Source: Mesobacillus harenae | GTDB lineage: Bacteria > Bacillota > Bacilli > Bacillales > Cytobacillaceae | Reading direction: 5' to 3' | Assembly (NCBI RefSeq): GCF_013343715.1 | Contig: NZ_JABUNR010000001.1 | Span: 372,001 to 436,000, forward strand | Length of the DNA stretch: 64,000 bases | Shown: in pieces, positions 43,447 through 53,073 of the stretch | Layout: every line of letters starts with the position of its first letter | Numbering within the stretch: position 1 is the stretch's first letter | Made by a program: the position numbers and the translations under genes | The notes under the pieces: model-generated | What the model saw: only the letters and a program-made list of their open reading frames with translations | Told to the model about the DNA's origin: nothing | Database searches by the model: none

Positions 43447-44001
43447 ATGGAATTTACGACAACAGATCATTGGGACGAAGCTTTATGGGATAAGGTGAAG
43501 GGAATCTATAAAATGGCGTTTTTACATGGCGCCAAACCTGAAAAAATTATCCGTAATATGTTTGCGAAAGATATGTGTTCTTTTCATACAGCAAAAATTG
43601 GTGATCAGGTTTTTGCGATGGCTTTGACTGGTTCGGTTCGGGGATCTCTTATAATTGATTACTTGGCCGTCCATCAGGAAATGAGACAGCAGGGCATTGG
43701 GAAGGAACTTTGTAATTATATAAAGAAGTTGGCTGCGGCTGATGGTAATTATGGCAAGATCATTATTGAAGTCGAAAGTGACCCCGATCAGCACAACCGG
43801 CAGAGAATACGCTTTTGGGAGAGCTGTGGCTTTACGCTTGCCAACGATTATGTCCACCAATATATCTGGGTCCCTGAGCCTTATCAGGCAATGTGGCTTA
43901 ATCTTAGGGGAGACAGAGAAAAGCTTCAAAACGGGAAGCAGCTTTTCAGAGATATCCAAGCCTTCCACCGTGAATCGTTCAGGCTGAAGGAGCATGGGTG
44001 A
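43447..44001 (+). CDS. GNAT-family N-acetyltransferase
   Basis: A 184-residue protein with the acetyl-CoA-binding core DYLAVHQEMRQQGIGKELCNYI (about 70-91), where Q-x-x-G-I-G is the motif A pyrophosphate loop; FWESCGFTLAN follows (motif B). The C-terminal 40 residues are charged and not typical. Substrate unknown. GAAGGAGG precedes ATG 43447. Monocistronic. Confidence 0.85.
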   Translation: MEFTTTDHWDEALWDKVKGIYKMAFLHGAKPEKIIRNMFAKDMCSFHTAKIGDQVFAMALTGSVRGSLIIDYLAVHQEMRQQGIGKELCNYIKKLAAADGNYGKIIIEVESDPDQHNRQRIRFWESCGFTLANDYVHQYIWVPEPYQAMWLNLRGDREKLQNGKQLFRDIQAFHRESFRLKEHG

Positions 44002-44017
44002 TTGAAGGGTAGAGCAT

Positions 44018-44054
44018 AACAAAGCCGCTGCCGTTTCTAGGCAGCCGCTTTGTT
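44018..44054. terminator. Bidirectional terminator between GNAT and nitrate transporter genes
   Basis: AACAAAGCCGCTGCC pairs with GGCAGCCGCTTTGTT; convergent genes on both sides. Confidence 0.75.
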
Positions 44055-44121
44055 GCTTTCCGAGCAATTTTCGCCTATGCGATTGTAATCCATCCTCGGT
44101 AGTCTGTCCTATATCCTGTAA

Positions 44122-45642
44122 CTATCTTTCACGGACAACACTTTGTGTTCGTGGCAGCACTTTTTTAGATGGTGCTCCGGATACTTGCCTGTCTTGGTCA
44201 GTTAAATAATATTCGGAGCTGAAAGAGTTTTTTGGCTCTTCCATCCAGAAGCAGCAAATCACAAAGCTAGTGATGGCGCCAGTTGCAAGGACGAAGAAGA
44301 ATTGCTGTGGCGTAACAAATGTGTACAACGTTAAGTAGATGGTTGCGCCAACATTGCCATATGCTCCGGCCATTCCGGCAATTTGACCAGTAATCCGCTT
44401 TTTGATCAGCGGTATGACGGCGAAGGTAGCACCTTCTGCCCCCTGGATAAACATTGAGGTCATAACAGTGACCAGAAGGGCAGCGATTAACGGCCAGCTA
44501 GAATCGATAAAGCCCATCCCCAAAAGGCCGAGTGAAATTCCAAACATGTAGACGAGCATGACTTTTTTTCTGCTTCCCATCCGGTCGGATAAAAGTCCGC
44601 CTAAAGGCCGAGCGATAAGGTTAATAAATGCAAAGGACGCTGCAAGCAGCCCTGCTGTTGCTGGTGTAAGTGAGAAGGTAAGCTGAAAGAATAGGGGCAG
44701 CATTGAGACGATCGCAAGTTCAGCGCCAAAATTAGCAAAATAGGTGCTATTCAATGCTGCCACGTTTTTAAAATTATATTTATCTTCCTCAGGTACGCCG
44801 GCTGTTAATATAGGTATATTAACTTCAAGTATCTTATAAACCTGGATGATAAAAACAGCTGCTATTATGGTCCAGATTACATAAAGGGCACCTTCTGAAA
44901 TAAAACCAAGATTCTCAATTCTCCAGGCGCAGACAGCGAGTGCACCACCAAGCGGAATTGACCACAGAATCAGGCGGAACATATCTCCCCAAGAGCTGAC
45001 CTCCATTGCCCCGGCACCTTTTGCTTTGATTAGCGTTTTTCCTTCCGGTGTGTCTTTCACTGCAAAATAATAAATAAAACCATACAAAAAACATATGACA
45101 CCTGTCAGGGCAATTGCATATCTCCAGCCGTCTTCTCCCCCAAAGAGTGTCAGTCCCATATAGGGTAAGATCATCGCAGCGGCTGCTGAACCGAAATTTC
45201 CCCAGCCCCCATAAATTCCCTCGGCAAAGCCAACATCTTTAGGAGGGAACCATTCGGAAACCATGCGGATACCAATTACGAAGCTTGCACCGATGCTTCC
45301 CAAAATGAGACGCGATATCATTAACTGCAGCCATGTATCAGCAAAAGCAAACACTATTGCGGGTATGGACATGATAATTAAAAGTCCTGAATAGACAATT
45401 CTAGGACCGAACCGGTCAAGAAGGGTCCCAATGATAATCCTGGCAGGAATAGTTAAGGCTACATTTAGGATTCCCAGGGCAGCGATATGCTGCGGAGTGA
45501 GCCAGTCCATATCCTGAAGCATAGTTGAAGCCATTGGGGCCATGTTATACCAGGTGAAGAATGAGATGAAAAAGGCCAGCCAGGTGAAATGCAGCACTTT
45601 CATCCGTTCGTCCTTGTACTTGAAAAGATCAGCAACTTTCAA
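44122..45642 (-). CDS. nasA: Nitrate/nitrite MFS transporter (NasA/NarK type)
   Basis: A 506-residue major facilitator with twelve helices and the two nitrate signatures of the NNP family: GGWGNFGSA in TM5 and GAYGNVGAT in TM11. It imports nitrate for assimilation. The start is TTG 45642, chosen for AGGAGGT eight bases upstream. It is divergent from nasB-nasC, and a TnrA box stands about 75 bases upstream, so nitrogen limitation should induce it. Its N-terminus differs from NarK2-type exporters, but an additional export role cannot be excluded. Confidence 0.9.
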   Translation of the reverse strand: MKVADLFKYKDERMKVLHFTWLAFFISFFTWYNMAPMASTMLQDMDWLTPQHIAALGILNVALTIPARIIIGTLLDRFGPRIVYSGLLIIMSIPAIVFAFADTWLQLMISRLILGSIGASFVIGIRMVSEWFPPKDVGFAEGIYGGWGNFGSAAAAMILPYMGLTLFGGEDGWRYAIALTGVICFLYGFIYYFAVKDTPEGKTLIKAKGAGAMEVSSWGDMFRLILWSIPLGGALAVCAWRIENLGFISEGALYVIWTIIAAVFIIQVYKILEVNIPILTAGVPEEDKYNFKNVAALNSTYFANFGAELAIVSMLPLFFQLTFSLTPATAGLLAASFAFINLIARPLGGLLSDRMGSRKKVMLVYMFGISLGLLGMGFIDSSWPLIAALLVTVMTSMFIQGAEGATFAVIPLIKKRITGQIAGMAGAYGNVGATIYLTLYTFVTPQQFFFVLATGAITSFVICCFWMEEPKNSFSSEYYLTDQDRQVSGAPSKKVLPRTQSVVRER

Positions 45643-45716
45643 AGTTAAAACCTCCTATTTTAAAAACAGATATTTTAAAAAAGTATGACATATTATTTTT
45701 CTTCTTGTAACTTGTT

Positions 45717-45733
45717 TGTAAGGTTATCTAACA
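45717..45733. promoter_or_regulatory. TnrA/GlnR box 1
   Basis: TGTAAGGTTATCTAACA matches the consensus TGTNANAWWWTMTNACA at 16 of 17 positions; 75 bases upstream of the nitrate transporter gene. Confidence 0.7.
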
Positions 45734-45902
45734 CAGGTAGTGGGTGAACTAAAAACCTCTGTTACATAAGGGATAATAGGTTAAGCGTTTACAATAGTAG
45801 TAAAAATAGTTCTTTTGGCAGACTTAATTCTTTTTAGCTTCGTTGGTTAAAAGCTATAAAGAAAAATTTATTAAGTGAAAAAGATGTTTTTTTAGATTTC
45901 GA

Positions 45903-45919
45903 TGTGATAAAATCTAACG
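45903..45919. promoter_or_regulatory. TnrA/GlnR box 2
   Basis: TGTGATAAAATCTAACG, 16 of 17 positions; about 70 bases before the nasB start, a place fit for activation of a downstream promoter. Confidence 0.65.
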
Positions 45920-45952
45920 TAAATTAAAAAACACTGAATTTTTTGAAAGTAA

Positions 45953-45969
45953 TGTCAGATTATCTAACA
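45953..45969. promoter_or_regulatory. TnrA/GlnR box 3
   Basis: TGTCAGATTATCTAACA, a full 17 of 17 match, only 5 bases before the ribosome site of nasB. This position would overlap the transcript start or leader and suits repression (GlnR) better than activation. Confidence 0.7.
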
Positions 45970-45989
45970 CGCTAAAGGAGGTAGACTGA

Positions 45990-48341
45990 GTGAAGGAAAA
46001 ATTAGTGGTTGTTGGAAACGGAATGGCAGGCGGAAGATGCATTGAAGAAATCTTAAAGCAAGATGCCGATAAATTTGAAGTTACTGTTATCGGGAGTGAA
46101 CGGCATGTAACCTACAACCGAATCTTGCTCTCCTCTGTGCTGCAAGGGGAAACCTCCATTGAGGATATTCATATCCACCGGCCTGATTGGTATAAAGAGC
46201 ATAATATTCAATTGTGTTCAGGTGAAACGGTGGTTCGGCTTGATCCTGCAGCTAAAACAGTTACAACAGATAAAAATAGGGAACTCTCCTATGACAAGAT
46301 TATTTTGGCTACAGGGTCATCCCCTTTTATCCTGCCAGTGCCAGGTTCTGAGCTTAATGGAGTAATCGGGTTCAGGACAATAGATGATTGCCTTAAGATT
46401 GTCGAAGTATCCAGAAAATATAAAAAAGCTGCTGTAATAGGGGGCGGCCTTTTAGGACTGGAAGCAGCTCGCGGCCTGCTCAATTCGGGTATGGAAGCAA
46501 CAATCATCCATAATACAAACCAAATTATGGATAGGCAACTGGACAGTATTTCGTCAACATTGTTACAAAAGGAACTTGAAAAGCAGGGGATGAACTTCCT
46601 CTTGAATAAACAGACTGAACGATTGGCAGGGGGCGGCCGTGTTGAAAAAGTCCTCTTTAAGGATGGAACTGAGACAGATGCAGACCTAGTGATTATGGCG
46701 GTGGGAGTCAGGCCCAATACTTCACTTGCTTTGGAAAGTGGTATTAAAACTAACAGGGCCATTCTTGTCGATGATTTTATGCAAACCAATTGGCCTGGAG
46801 TTTATGCAGTGGGGGAATGTGCAGAACACAAGGGTGTTGTATATGGTTTAGTCAAACCACTATATGAGCAGGGGAAGGTGCTTGCAAAGCATATTTGCGG
46901 GAAAAACTCGGATGGCTATAGGGGTACTGTTTTATCTGCAAAGCTAAAAATATCTGGTGTGAATGTGTTTTCGGCAGGCAAACTGGATAACGGACCTTTT
47001 ACAAAAGCGATAACTCTTTATGATGAATCTGAGAAAGCCTATAAAAAAGTGGTTTTTCAGCATAACAAAATCATCGGAGCACTTTTATATGGAGACACTA
47101 GCCGGCATTTAACCTTGCTGGATATGATAGCTAAGAAAAAGGAATTCACCGATTCAGAAAAGCTCCAGCTGCTTGATTCATCAAAGGATGCAGTCCAGTC
47201 TGCTGCTGATCTGCCTGCTGGTGCAATGGTCTGCCAGTGCAATGGTGTATCAAAAAAATACATTATTGAAACAGCTGCAAACGAAGGCCTGACAACTGTC
47301 GATCAAATAAGAACAAGAACCCGCGCCTCAAGTTCCTGCGGCGGCTGTAAACCGCTGCTTATTGAACTGCTAACTGGACTGAAGAGTGGAAAACTAAGCG
47401 GGGAAACAATAAAAGAGGCACTTTGTTCCTGTACGGATCTGACAGAAGATGAAGCAATAGATGGGATCCAACACCTAGAAATAAGGTCAGCTCTGGAGGC
47501 GAGAAAGGCATTGGGGTGGAAAAACCCAGAAGGCTGTAAAATTTGCAGGCCTGCCATGGACTATTACCTCGGGATGATTGATCCAGGATTTGCGGGTGCA
47601 GGCGAGTCGATATTTATCGGTGAAAAAATGAATGCGTTCAGACAGAAAGATGGCAAATACTCCTTGGTTCCGCAAATGTATGGAGGAATAACCGATGCCG
47701 AGCAGTTGGGTAAAATTGCCGAAGTAGTTAAAAAATATCGTTATGAAAAAATAATAATTACAGAAGATCAGCGGATTCAGGTAACAGGAATAAGTGAGGA
47801 TCATCTGCCAGACATTTGGAATGATTTGAAAATGAAGCTGATCCCTTTTCAGCCAAATAGCCGGATAAATGTATTTGCCTATGATCATGAAGATTGTCAA
47901 TGTGACTCACAAGATCACTTACAGCTAGCTTTCGAGCTTGAACAAGCAATGGAACTGCTTCGAGCTCCTTTCAAAGTTGAAATTGGACTTTCGCCATGCA
48001 GGTACAAGGATTCGGAATTCTATAAAGATATTGAAATCCTTAAATCAGGCAGGGGCTGGGAAGTCTATGTTGGCGGAAGCAGGGCTCCAGGCATAAAGGG
48101 TGGAGAATTGCTTACAGTTGCTGCTTCTTCAACGGAAGCAATCAAGCTCATTTGCGGATTCATTCAATATTATCGTGAAACCGCCAAGCACCGAGAATCT
48201 GTCTGGAAGTGGGGAGAAAGAGTAGGATTGATCCACATTAGAGAAGTCTTGTTTGACAGTGAACTGAGCAAGGTGCTGTACCAGCGATCATCAGAAGAAA
48301 CCGCTCGGATGAAACAGCTGGGCAGAACAACTGTCCAGTAA
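45990..48341 (+). CDS. nasB: Assimilatory nitrate reductase electron-transfer subunit NasB
   Basis: A 783-residue flavoprotein that passes electrons from NAD(P)H to NasC. In order: FAD-binding GNGMAGGRC at the N-terminus, NAD-binding GGGLLGLEAA (about 152), a BFD-like [2Fe-2S] domain with MVCQCNGVS and SSCGGCKP (about 413-452), a second cysteine group CSCTD/GCKICRP (about 480-527), and a C-terminal half that resembles NirB. In this half the siroheme/4Fe-4S cysteines are lost: the usual SGCPRNC place reads GLSPCRYKDS. So it looks like a nitrite reductase large subunit turned into an electron carrier, as in Bacillus subtilis NasB (similar size). The start is GTG 45990 after AAAGGAGGT. Confidence 0.9.
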   Translation: MKEKLVVVGNGMAGGRCIEEILKQDADKFEVTVIGSERHVTYNRILLSSVLQGETSIEDIHIHRPDWYKEHNIQLCSGETVVRLDPAAKTVTTDKNRELSYDKIILATGSSPFILPVPGSELNGVIGFRTIDDCLKIVEVSRKYKKAAVIGGGLLGLEAARGLLNSGMEATIIHNTNQIMDRQLDSISSTLLQKELEKQGMNFLLNKQTERLAGGGRVEKVLFKDGTETDADLVIMAVGVRPNTSLALESGIKTNRAILVDDFMQTNWPGVYAVGECAEHKGVVYGLVKPLYEQGKVLAKHICGKNSDGYRGTVLSAKLKISGVNVFSAGKLDNGPFTKAITLYDESEKAYKKVVFQHNKIIGALLYGDTSRHLTLLDMIAKKKEFTDSEKLQLLDSSKDAVQSAADLPAGAMVCQCNGVSKKYIIETAANEGLTTVDQIRTRTRASSSCGGCKPLLIELLTGLKSGKLSGETIKEALCSCTDLTEDEAIDGIQHLEIRSALEARKALGWKNPEGCKICRPAMDYYLGMIDPGFAGAGESIFIGEKMNAFRQKDGKYSLVPQMYGGITDAEQLGKIAEVVKKYRYEKIIITEDQRIQVTGISEDHLPDIWNDLKMKLIPFQPNSRINVFAYDHEDCQCDSQDHLQLAFELEQAMELLRAPFKVEIGLSPCRYKDSEFYKDIEILKSGRGWEVYVGGSRAPGIKGGELLTVAASSTEAIKLICGFIQYYRETAKHRESVWKWGERVGLIHIREVLFDSELSKVLYQRSSEETARMKQLGRTTVQ

Positions 48342-48391
48342 TCTTAGAAATTACCACAGTCCAATAATAGTTGTAACGGAGAGGAATGGAT

Positions 48392-50524
48392 ATGACAGAA
48401 CTTTTACTAAAGTATTTTCGCACGAAACAGCGGGAAGCTGAAACTGAGAAACTATATGATACTCAATGCCCATTCTGCAGCATGCAGTGTAAAATGCGCC
48501 TAATTGAACAATCAGTTGTCACTAGAAAAACATATAGAGCAGTTGGAAGAGATAACCCAACCTCCCAGGGCCGTCTTTGTGTTAAAGGGTTGAATGCCCA
48601 TCAGCACGCATTCCACCCTGACCGGGTCAAATATCCGCTCCTTAAAGTAGATGGAGAATTTAAACGGATTTCTTGGGAGGAAGCGTTAGAGATTATAAAG
48701 CAAAAGCTAGGAAAGATTCAATCAGATTATGGAACGGATGCAATGTCTGTCTATGGTGGAGGTTCGCTTACAAATGAAGCTGCCTACTTGCTTGGCAAGT
48801 TTGCCAGAGTCGGATTAAAAACGAAATATATCGATTATAATGGACGGTTCTGCATGTCGTCTGCTGCATCAGCAGCAAATCAGACTTTTGGAATTGACCG
48901 CGGATTAACAAATAGCCTGCCGGAAATTTCAGGAGCACAGTGTATTATTCTTGTGGGGACAAATATAGCCGAGTGCCAGCCGACTATGCTGCCGTACTTT
49001 GAGCAGGCAAAGGAAAATGGTTCTCATATTATTGTGATCGATCCGAGAGAAACTGCAACTGCCAAAATGGCTGATCTTCATATTAAAGTAAAACCTGGAG
49101 CAGATGCTGCTCTGGCTAACGGCCTGCTGAAGATGTTGATTGAAGAAAACTGTCTTGATAAACCGTTTATGGAGAACAGGACAAATGGATTTGATGAGGT
49201 AAAAGCTCATCTGTCCTCTATTACTATGGAAGAAATAGAAGAACGAACAGGTGTCCCGATTGCCCAAATTCGTAAAGCGGCTTTGATGTTTGGCAAAGCG
49301 AATACAGGGATGATCTTTACGGCAAGAGGTGTAGAGCAGCAGACAGATGGATATAAAGCCGTCCGGAACTTTTTAAATATTCTTTTAATTACCGGGAAAG
49401 TTGGCAGACCAAGCTGTGGTTATGGTGCTGTAACCGGGCAAGGGAACGGACAGGGTGGAAGAGAGCATGGCCTGAAGGCAGACCAGCTTCCAGGTTATCG
49501 GTCAATTGAAAATCTAGAGCATCGGAGGCATACAGCTAGCGTTTGGGGAATACCTGAACAAGAACTGCCTCGTAAAGGTGTTTCTGCATACGAAATGATT
49601 GAAAAAATAGACACCGGAGAAATTAAAGGAATGCTTTTAATGGGATCTAACCCAATCGTATCTAATCCGAATGCGGATTTCGTGAAACAGGCTTTTCAAA
49701 AGCTGGAATTTCTCGTCACAGCGGATATGTTTATTTCAGAAACAGCCAAATTGGCTGATTTGATTTTACCTGTTACTTCCTATCTAGAAAATGAGGGGAC
49801 AATGACCAATTTGGAAGGAAGAGTTATGCTTCGCCAGGCAAGCAGGCCTCGCCCTGATGAAGCTAAGCATGACTGGGAGGTTCTTTGCGAGATTGCCAGT
49901 TTAATAGGAAGAGGGCAATTTTTTTCGTTCTCCTCGGCAGAAGAAATTTTTAATGAGCTTAGGGTAGCGAGCCGTGGAGGTGCTGCAGATTATTATGGGA
50001 TCACTTATGAGCGTTTGCGTGAAGGGACCGGCATTTTTTGGCCATGTCCTGACCTTAATCATCCTGGGACTGAAAGATTATTTGAGAATTCCTTTCATCG
50101 TAAGGATCAAAAAGCCGAAATGATTCCTGTCTCGAATGATGCTGAAGTGCCAAAAGAAATCCCGAATCAAGACTATCCTTTACTTTTAACGACAGGCAGA
50201 GTGATGTCTCACTATTTAACGGGAGTACAAACGAGACGCAGTCCTGTACTTGCCGCAAGAAACTTCGAATCGTTTATGGAAATCCATCCAAAAGCTGCTC
50301 AAAGATATGGAATCGAGGATCAGTCACTCATCAAAATTGAGTCAAAAAGAGGCAGTATCATTGTTCGCAGCAGATGGACAGAGGAAATTAGGGAGGATAC
50401 CGTTTTTGTCCCGTTTCATTGGGCAGAGGGTCAAAATGTCAATAAGCTAATCTCTGATGATCTTGATCCTGCGTGCCGGATGCCTGGGTTTAAGCTGTGC
50501 TCAGTTAGAGTCGAATCAGTTTAA
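48392..50524 (+). CDS. nasC: Assimilatory nitrate reductase catalytic subunit NasC
   Basis: Reduces nitrate to nitrite at a molybdopterin guanine dinucleotide site in the cytoplasm. The 710-residue chain has the [4Fe-4S] motif CPFCSMQC...RLCVKG (about Cys27, 30, 34, 69), the Mo-site segment YNGRFCMSSA (Cys about 155), GSNPIVSNP and the C-terminal MGD-binding domain (LLTTGRVMSHYLTGVQTRR). ATG 48392 is eight bases behind GGAGAGG; the ATG two codons before is too close to it. It follows nasB by 50 bases. No nitrite reductase (NasDE) follows, unlike Bacillus subtilis. Confidence 0.92.
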   Translation: MTELLLKYFRTKQREAETEKLYDTQCPFCSMQCKMRLIEQSVVTRKTYRAVGRDNPTSQGRLCVKGLNAHQHAFHPDRVKYPLLKVDGEFKRISWEEALEIIKQKLGKIQSDYGTDAMSVYGGGSLTNEAAYLLGKFARVGLKTKYIDYNGRFCMSSAASAANQTFGIDRGLTNSLPEISGAQCIILVGTNIAECQPTMLPYFEQAKENGSHIIVIDPRETATAKMADLHIKVKPGADAALANGLLKMLIEENCLDKPFMENRTNGFDEVKAHLSSITMEEIEERTGVPIAQIRKAALMFGKANTGMIFTARGVEQQTDGYKAVRNFLNILLITGKVGRPSCGYGAVTGQGNGQGGREHGLKADQLPGYRSIENLEHRRHTASVWGIPEQELPRKGVSAYEMIEKIDTGEIKGMLLMGSNPIVSNPNADFVKQAFQKLEFLVTADMFISETAKLADLILPVTSYLENEGTMTNLEGRVMLRQASRPRPDEAKHDWEVLCEIASLIGRGQFFSFSSAEEIFNELRVASRGGAADYYGITYERLREGTGIFWPCPDLNHPGTERLFENSFHRKDQKAEMIPVSNDAEVPKEIPNQDYPLLLTTGRVMSHYLTGVQTRRSPVLAARNFESFMEIHPKAAQRYGIEDQSLIKIESKRGSIIVRSRWTEEIREDTVFVPFHWAEGQNVNKLISDDLDPACRMPGFKLCSVRVESV

Positions 50525-50682
50525 GCCTTCTTTTGATTATAAGGATTAATACTTGTAAAAGGGTAAGTTTAGTTGTCTAGATTAGCATGATAATAGATGG
50601 TGAGATTACGTTAACCAGAATATTGCCATCATTATGTTAAGGCAACCTAACTGCACGAAACTGATGAACAGGAGGTCTTTAG

Positions 50683-51495
50683 ATGAAAAAGCTTTCAGGT
50701 AAACGGATTGCTTTACTTGGTTCGCGAAAGGTAGAGGACATGGCTAAGCTTGTTGAAAACCTTGGCGGGACGGCTGTCAGCAGGCCGGCACAGGGTACGG
50801 TTGTATTAAATGATGTAAAGCTAAATGAAGATGTCGAAGCTATTGCAAACCGAAAATTTGATTGGGTCATTTTTACTACGGGTGTCGGTGTAGAAACCCT
50901 GTATGATACAGCATTAAAAATAGGGCTAAGAAACGAGTTTCTATCTGCCCTTGAAAATATGAAAATAGCTGCTCGCGGCTATAAAACTGTGAATATGCTC
51001 AAAAAGTTTGGCCTCACGCCGCTCGTACGTGATGATGATGGGAGCACAGCAGGACTCATTCGCGTCCTGTCAGAGCACTCGCTCGAAAACCTTACTGTTG
51101 CACTTCAATTGCATGGTGATCCTGCACCAGTCTTAAGAGATTGGCTGGGAGTTCAGAAGGCCGAACACTCTGAAATATTGCCATATGTCCATACTCCTCC
51201 AGCAGAAGGTGCTATGAAACAATTGCTGAATGAGCTGCTCGCTGATGAATTTGATGCTGTTTTTTTTACAAGTACCCCACAAGTTCGGAACCTCTTTGGT
51301 TTCGCTCGTAAACACGAAACAGTAGCGGAACTAAAGCTCGTCTTTTCTAAAAATACGATTGCCCTCGCTGTGGGTAAGGTAACAGCCCAGGTTTTGTATG
51401 ATGAAGGAATTGAACGGGTAGTCTACCCTGAGAAAGAACGGATTGGCAGTGCCCTTGTCGAGCTTTCCAAACAAGAGCCTCTGTTACAGTCTTAG
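50683..51495 (+). CDS. hemD: Uroporphyrinogen-III synthase HemD
   Basis: A 270-residue HemD-fold protein that closes the hydroxymethylbilane ring to uroporphyrinogen III. Family features: GKRIALLGSRK at the N-terminus, DWVIFTTGVGVETLYD (about 66-81), DDGSTAGLIRVL (about 116-127), FFTSTPQVRNLF (about 193-204) and the C-terminal GKVTAQVLYDEGI. It is in a run of siroheme genes right after nasC, where it would feed siroheme for nitrite reductase; the general haem hemD is expected elsewhere in the genome. AGGAGGTC precedes ATG 50683. Confidence 0.85.
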   Translation: MKKLSGKRIALLGSRKVEDMAKLVENLGGTAVSRPAQGTVVLNDVKLNEDVEAIANRKFDWVIFTTGVGVETLYDTALKIGLRNEFLSALENMKIAARGYKTVNMLKKFGLTPLVRDDDGSTAGLIRVLSEHSLENLTVALQLHGDPAPVLRDWLGVQKAEHSEILPYVHTPPAEGAMKQLLNELLADEFDAVFFTSTPQVRNLFGFARKHETVAELKLVFSKNTIALAVGKVTAQVLYDEGIERVVYPEKERIGSALVELSKQEPLLQS

Positions 51496-51519
51496 CAAAA
51501 AAGGAGGAGAGGAGCTGAA

Positions 51520-52314
51520 ATGGAAAATGGTATGGCAGATCAGGTTGGAGCTAATCCAGGCTGTAAAGCCCAGAACTGGTTTGAAAAACAGCCGCTCCAT
51601 GGCAGGCAGATTTTATTAGCCAGGACTGGAACAGAAAAAAGTAAACTAGCTAACGCCTTAAAAGCGCAAGGTGCCAACGTAATCGAATTTCCCAAGTGGA
51701 TTAAAAGGGATGTGCCAGTCAAGGAAGACATACTTGAACGAATTTATTCGTACACCAGGATCTTATTTGCCTCTCCTGAATGTGTGAACGATTTCTTTGA
51801 GCTATTGGCAGAAAGAAACTTGGATATATTTCAGATTCAGGCTGACCTTTATAGCTTATCAGTCAGGTCACAAAAAGCAGTAAACAGAAGGGGGCAGGAA
51901 ACCTCGCTGGCAGCAGAAATGGACCTGCGCGGTGAGCTGTTGATCGTGGGCGTCAACGAAGAAAAATCCTTCCAATATTTTTACGGCGAATACGAGTTTT
52001 TTCAAACAAGCGAAGCAATTCTTGATGAAAAATCAAATCATGGTTTCGAGGAAATGTTGGGAGAAGGAGTGATAGATACTGTTCTTTTTCCTAGCAGCCG
52101 ATCCGTTGATATCATCATGCAAAACGGTGAACTTCTAGGGTCGAAGGGAATGGGTCTTTTAAAAGAAGCTCAGATTTGCTGTATGGGGAAAAGTTCGAGA
52201 AGCCGGCTGAGAGAGTACGGTATGGAGCCAGATATCATGCCTGCTGCTCCAAATCGTTTGAAGCTTATCCGAATTTTAAAAGAATTTCCGCACTTACGAG
52301 GGATTGACATCTGA
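51520..52314 (+). CDS. Second, divergent uroporphyrinogen-III synthase-like protein
   Basis: A 264-residue protein with the HemD two-lobe pattern but much less conserved: LHGRQILLARTGTEKS (about 24-39), RILFASPECVNDFFELL (about 73-89), VDTVLFPSSRSVDII-like IDTVLFPSSRSVDIIM (about 185-200), and GKSSRSRLREYG. The region matching DDGSTAGL of the upstream protein is absent. It may be a partner or degenerate paralogue in siroheme synthesis, since it sits between hemD and the chelatase gene. It is not a methyltransferase; the SUMT glycine motifs are missing. AGGAGGAGAGGAGC before ATG 51520. Confidence 0.6.
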   Translation: MENGMADQVGANPGCKAQNWFEKQPLHGRQILLARTGTEKSKLANALKAQGANVIEFPKWIKRDVPVKEDILERIYSYTRILFASPECVNDFFELLAERNLDIFQIQADLYSLSVRSQKAVNRRGQETSLAAEMDLRGELLIVGVNEEKSFQYFYGEYEFFQTSEAILDEKSNHGFEEMLGEGVIDTVLFPSSRSVDIIMQNGELLGSKGMGLLKEAQICCMGKSSRSRLREYGMEPDIMPAAPNRLKLIRILKEFPHLRGIDI

Positions 52315-52338
52315 AATTGCGTTGATGGGAGGAGTTAT

Positions 52339-53073
52339 ATGGAAGCTATTCTTTTTATTGGGCATGGAAGCAGGCTGCCTAAAGCAAGTGAGGAGGCTGC
52401 TAATTTTATAAATAAATGCATGAGAAACAATAATGCGAACATCCAGGAGTATGGGTTTCTCGAACTTTCGGAGCCAACCATTGAAGAAGCTTTTAAGCGC
52501 TGCGTTAGCCGCGGAGCTAAAACAGTAAAAGTTATCCCAGTGTTGCTGCTTACAGCCGCGCACGCTAAAAAGGATATTCCGGAGAAGCTTGCTGAGATGA
52601 AAGTGAAGTTTCCGTACGTTAAAATCCTGTACGGACGCCCAATTGGGGTTCATCCTGGAATGGTTGAAATTTTAAAGGAACGGATAAACGAATCTGAAAA
52701 AACGTTAGCGAAGGATTCGCTGTTGCTTTTGGTCGGCAGAGGGAGCAGTGACCCTGATGTAAAGAACGATCTTGGGAAAATTGCCGAAATGCTTGAACGG
52801 AAACTTGAGTCGGTATGGGTGAAGGATTGTTATTTAACAGGGAATGGGCCCTATTTTGAAGAAGAATTAGAGCTTTCAAAAACTTCGTCTGCAACTACTA
52901 TCTTTATCATCCCGTATCTTTTGTTTACAGGAATTTTAATGAATTCGCTTGGCAAGGCAATAAACAGGGCGGCACGGGAGACAAATAAAAGCTTTATTCT
53001 ATGCAACTACTTAGGATATCACCCATCCATCCAATTGATTATGGAAGAGAGGCTGATGGAGCTTGCTGAATAA
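52339..53073 (+). CDS. sirB: Sirohydrochlorin ferrochelatase (SirB/CbiX family)
   Basis: Inserts Fe into sirohydrochlorin, the last siroheme step. The 244-residue chain has two repeated CbiX halves; the metal-binding His is in FIGHGSRLP (about 7) and the second in ...LLLTAAHAKKDIPE (about 80), with GRGSSDPD opening the C-terminal half. GGGAGGAG before ATG 52339. It overlaps the next gene by 11 bases, so translation is coupled with the dehydrogenase that makes its substrate. Confidence 0.9.
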   Translation: MEAILFIGHGSRLPKASEEAANFINKCMRNNNANIQEYGFLELSEPTIEEAFKRCVSRGAKTVKVIPVLLLTAAHAKKDIPEKLAEMKVKFPYVKILYGRPIGVHPGMVEILKERINESEKTLAKDSLLLLVGRGSSDPDVKNDLGKIAEMLERKLESVWVKDCYLTGNGPYFEEELELSKTSSATTIFIIPYLLFTGILMNSLGKAINRAARETNKSFILCNYLGYHPSIQLIMEERLMELAE

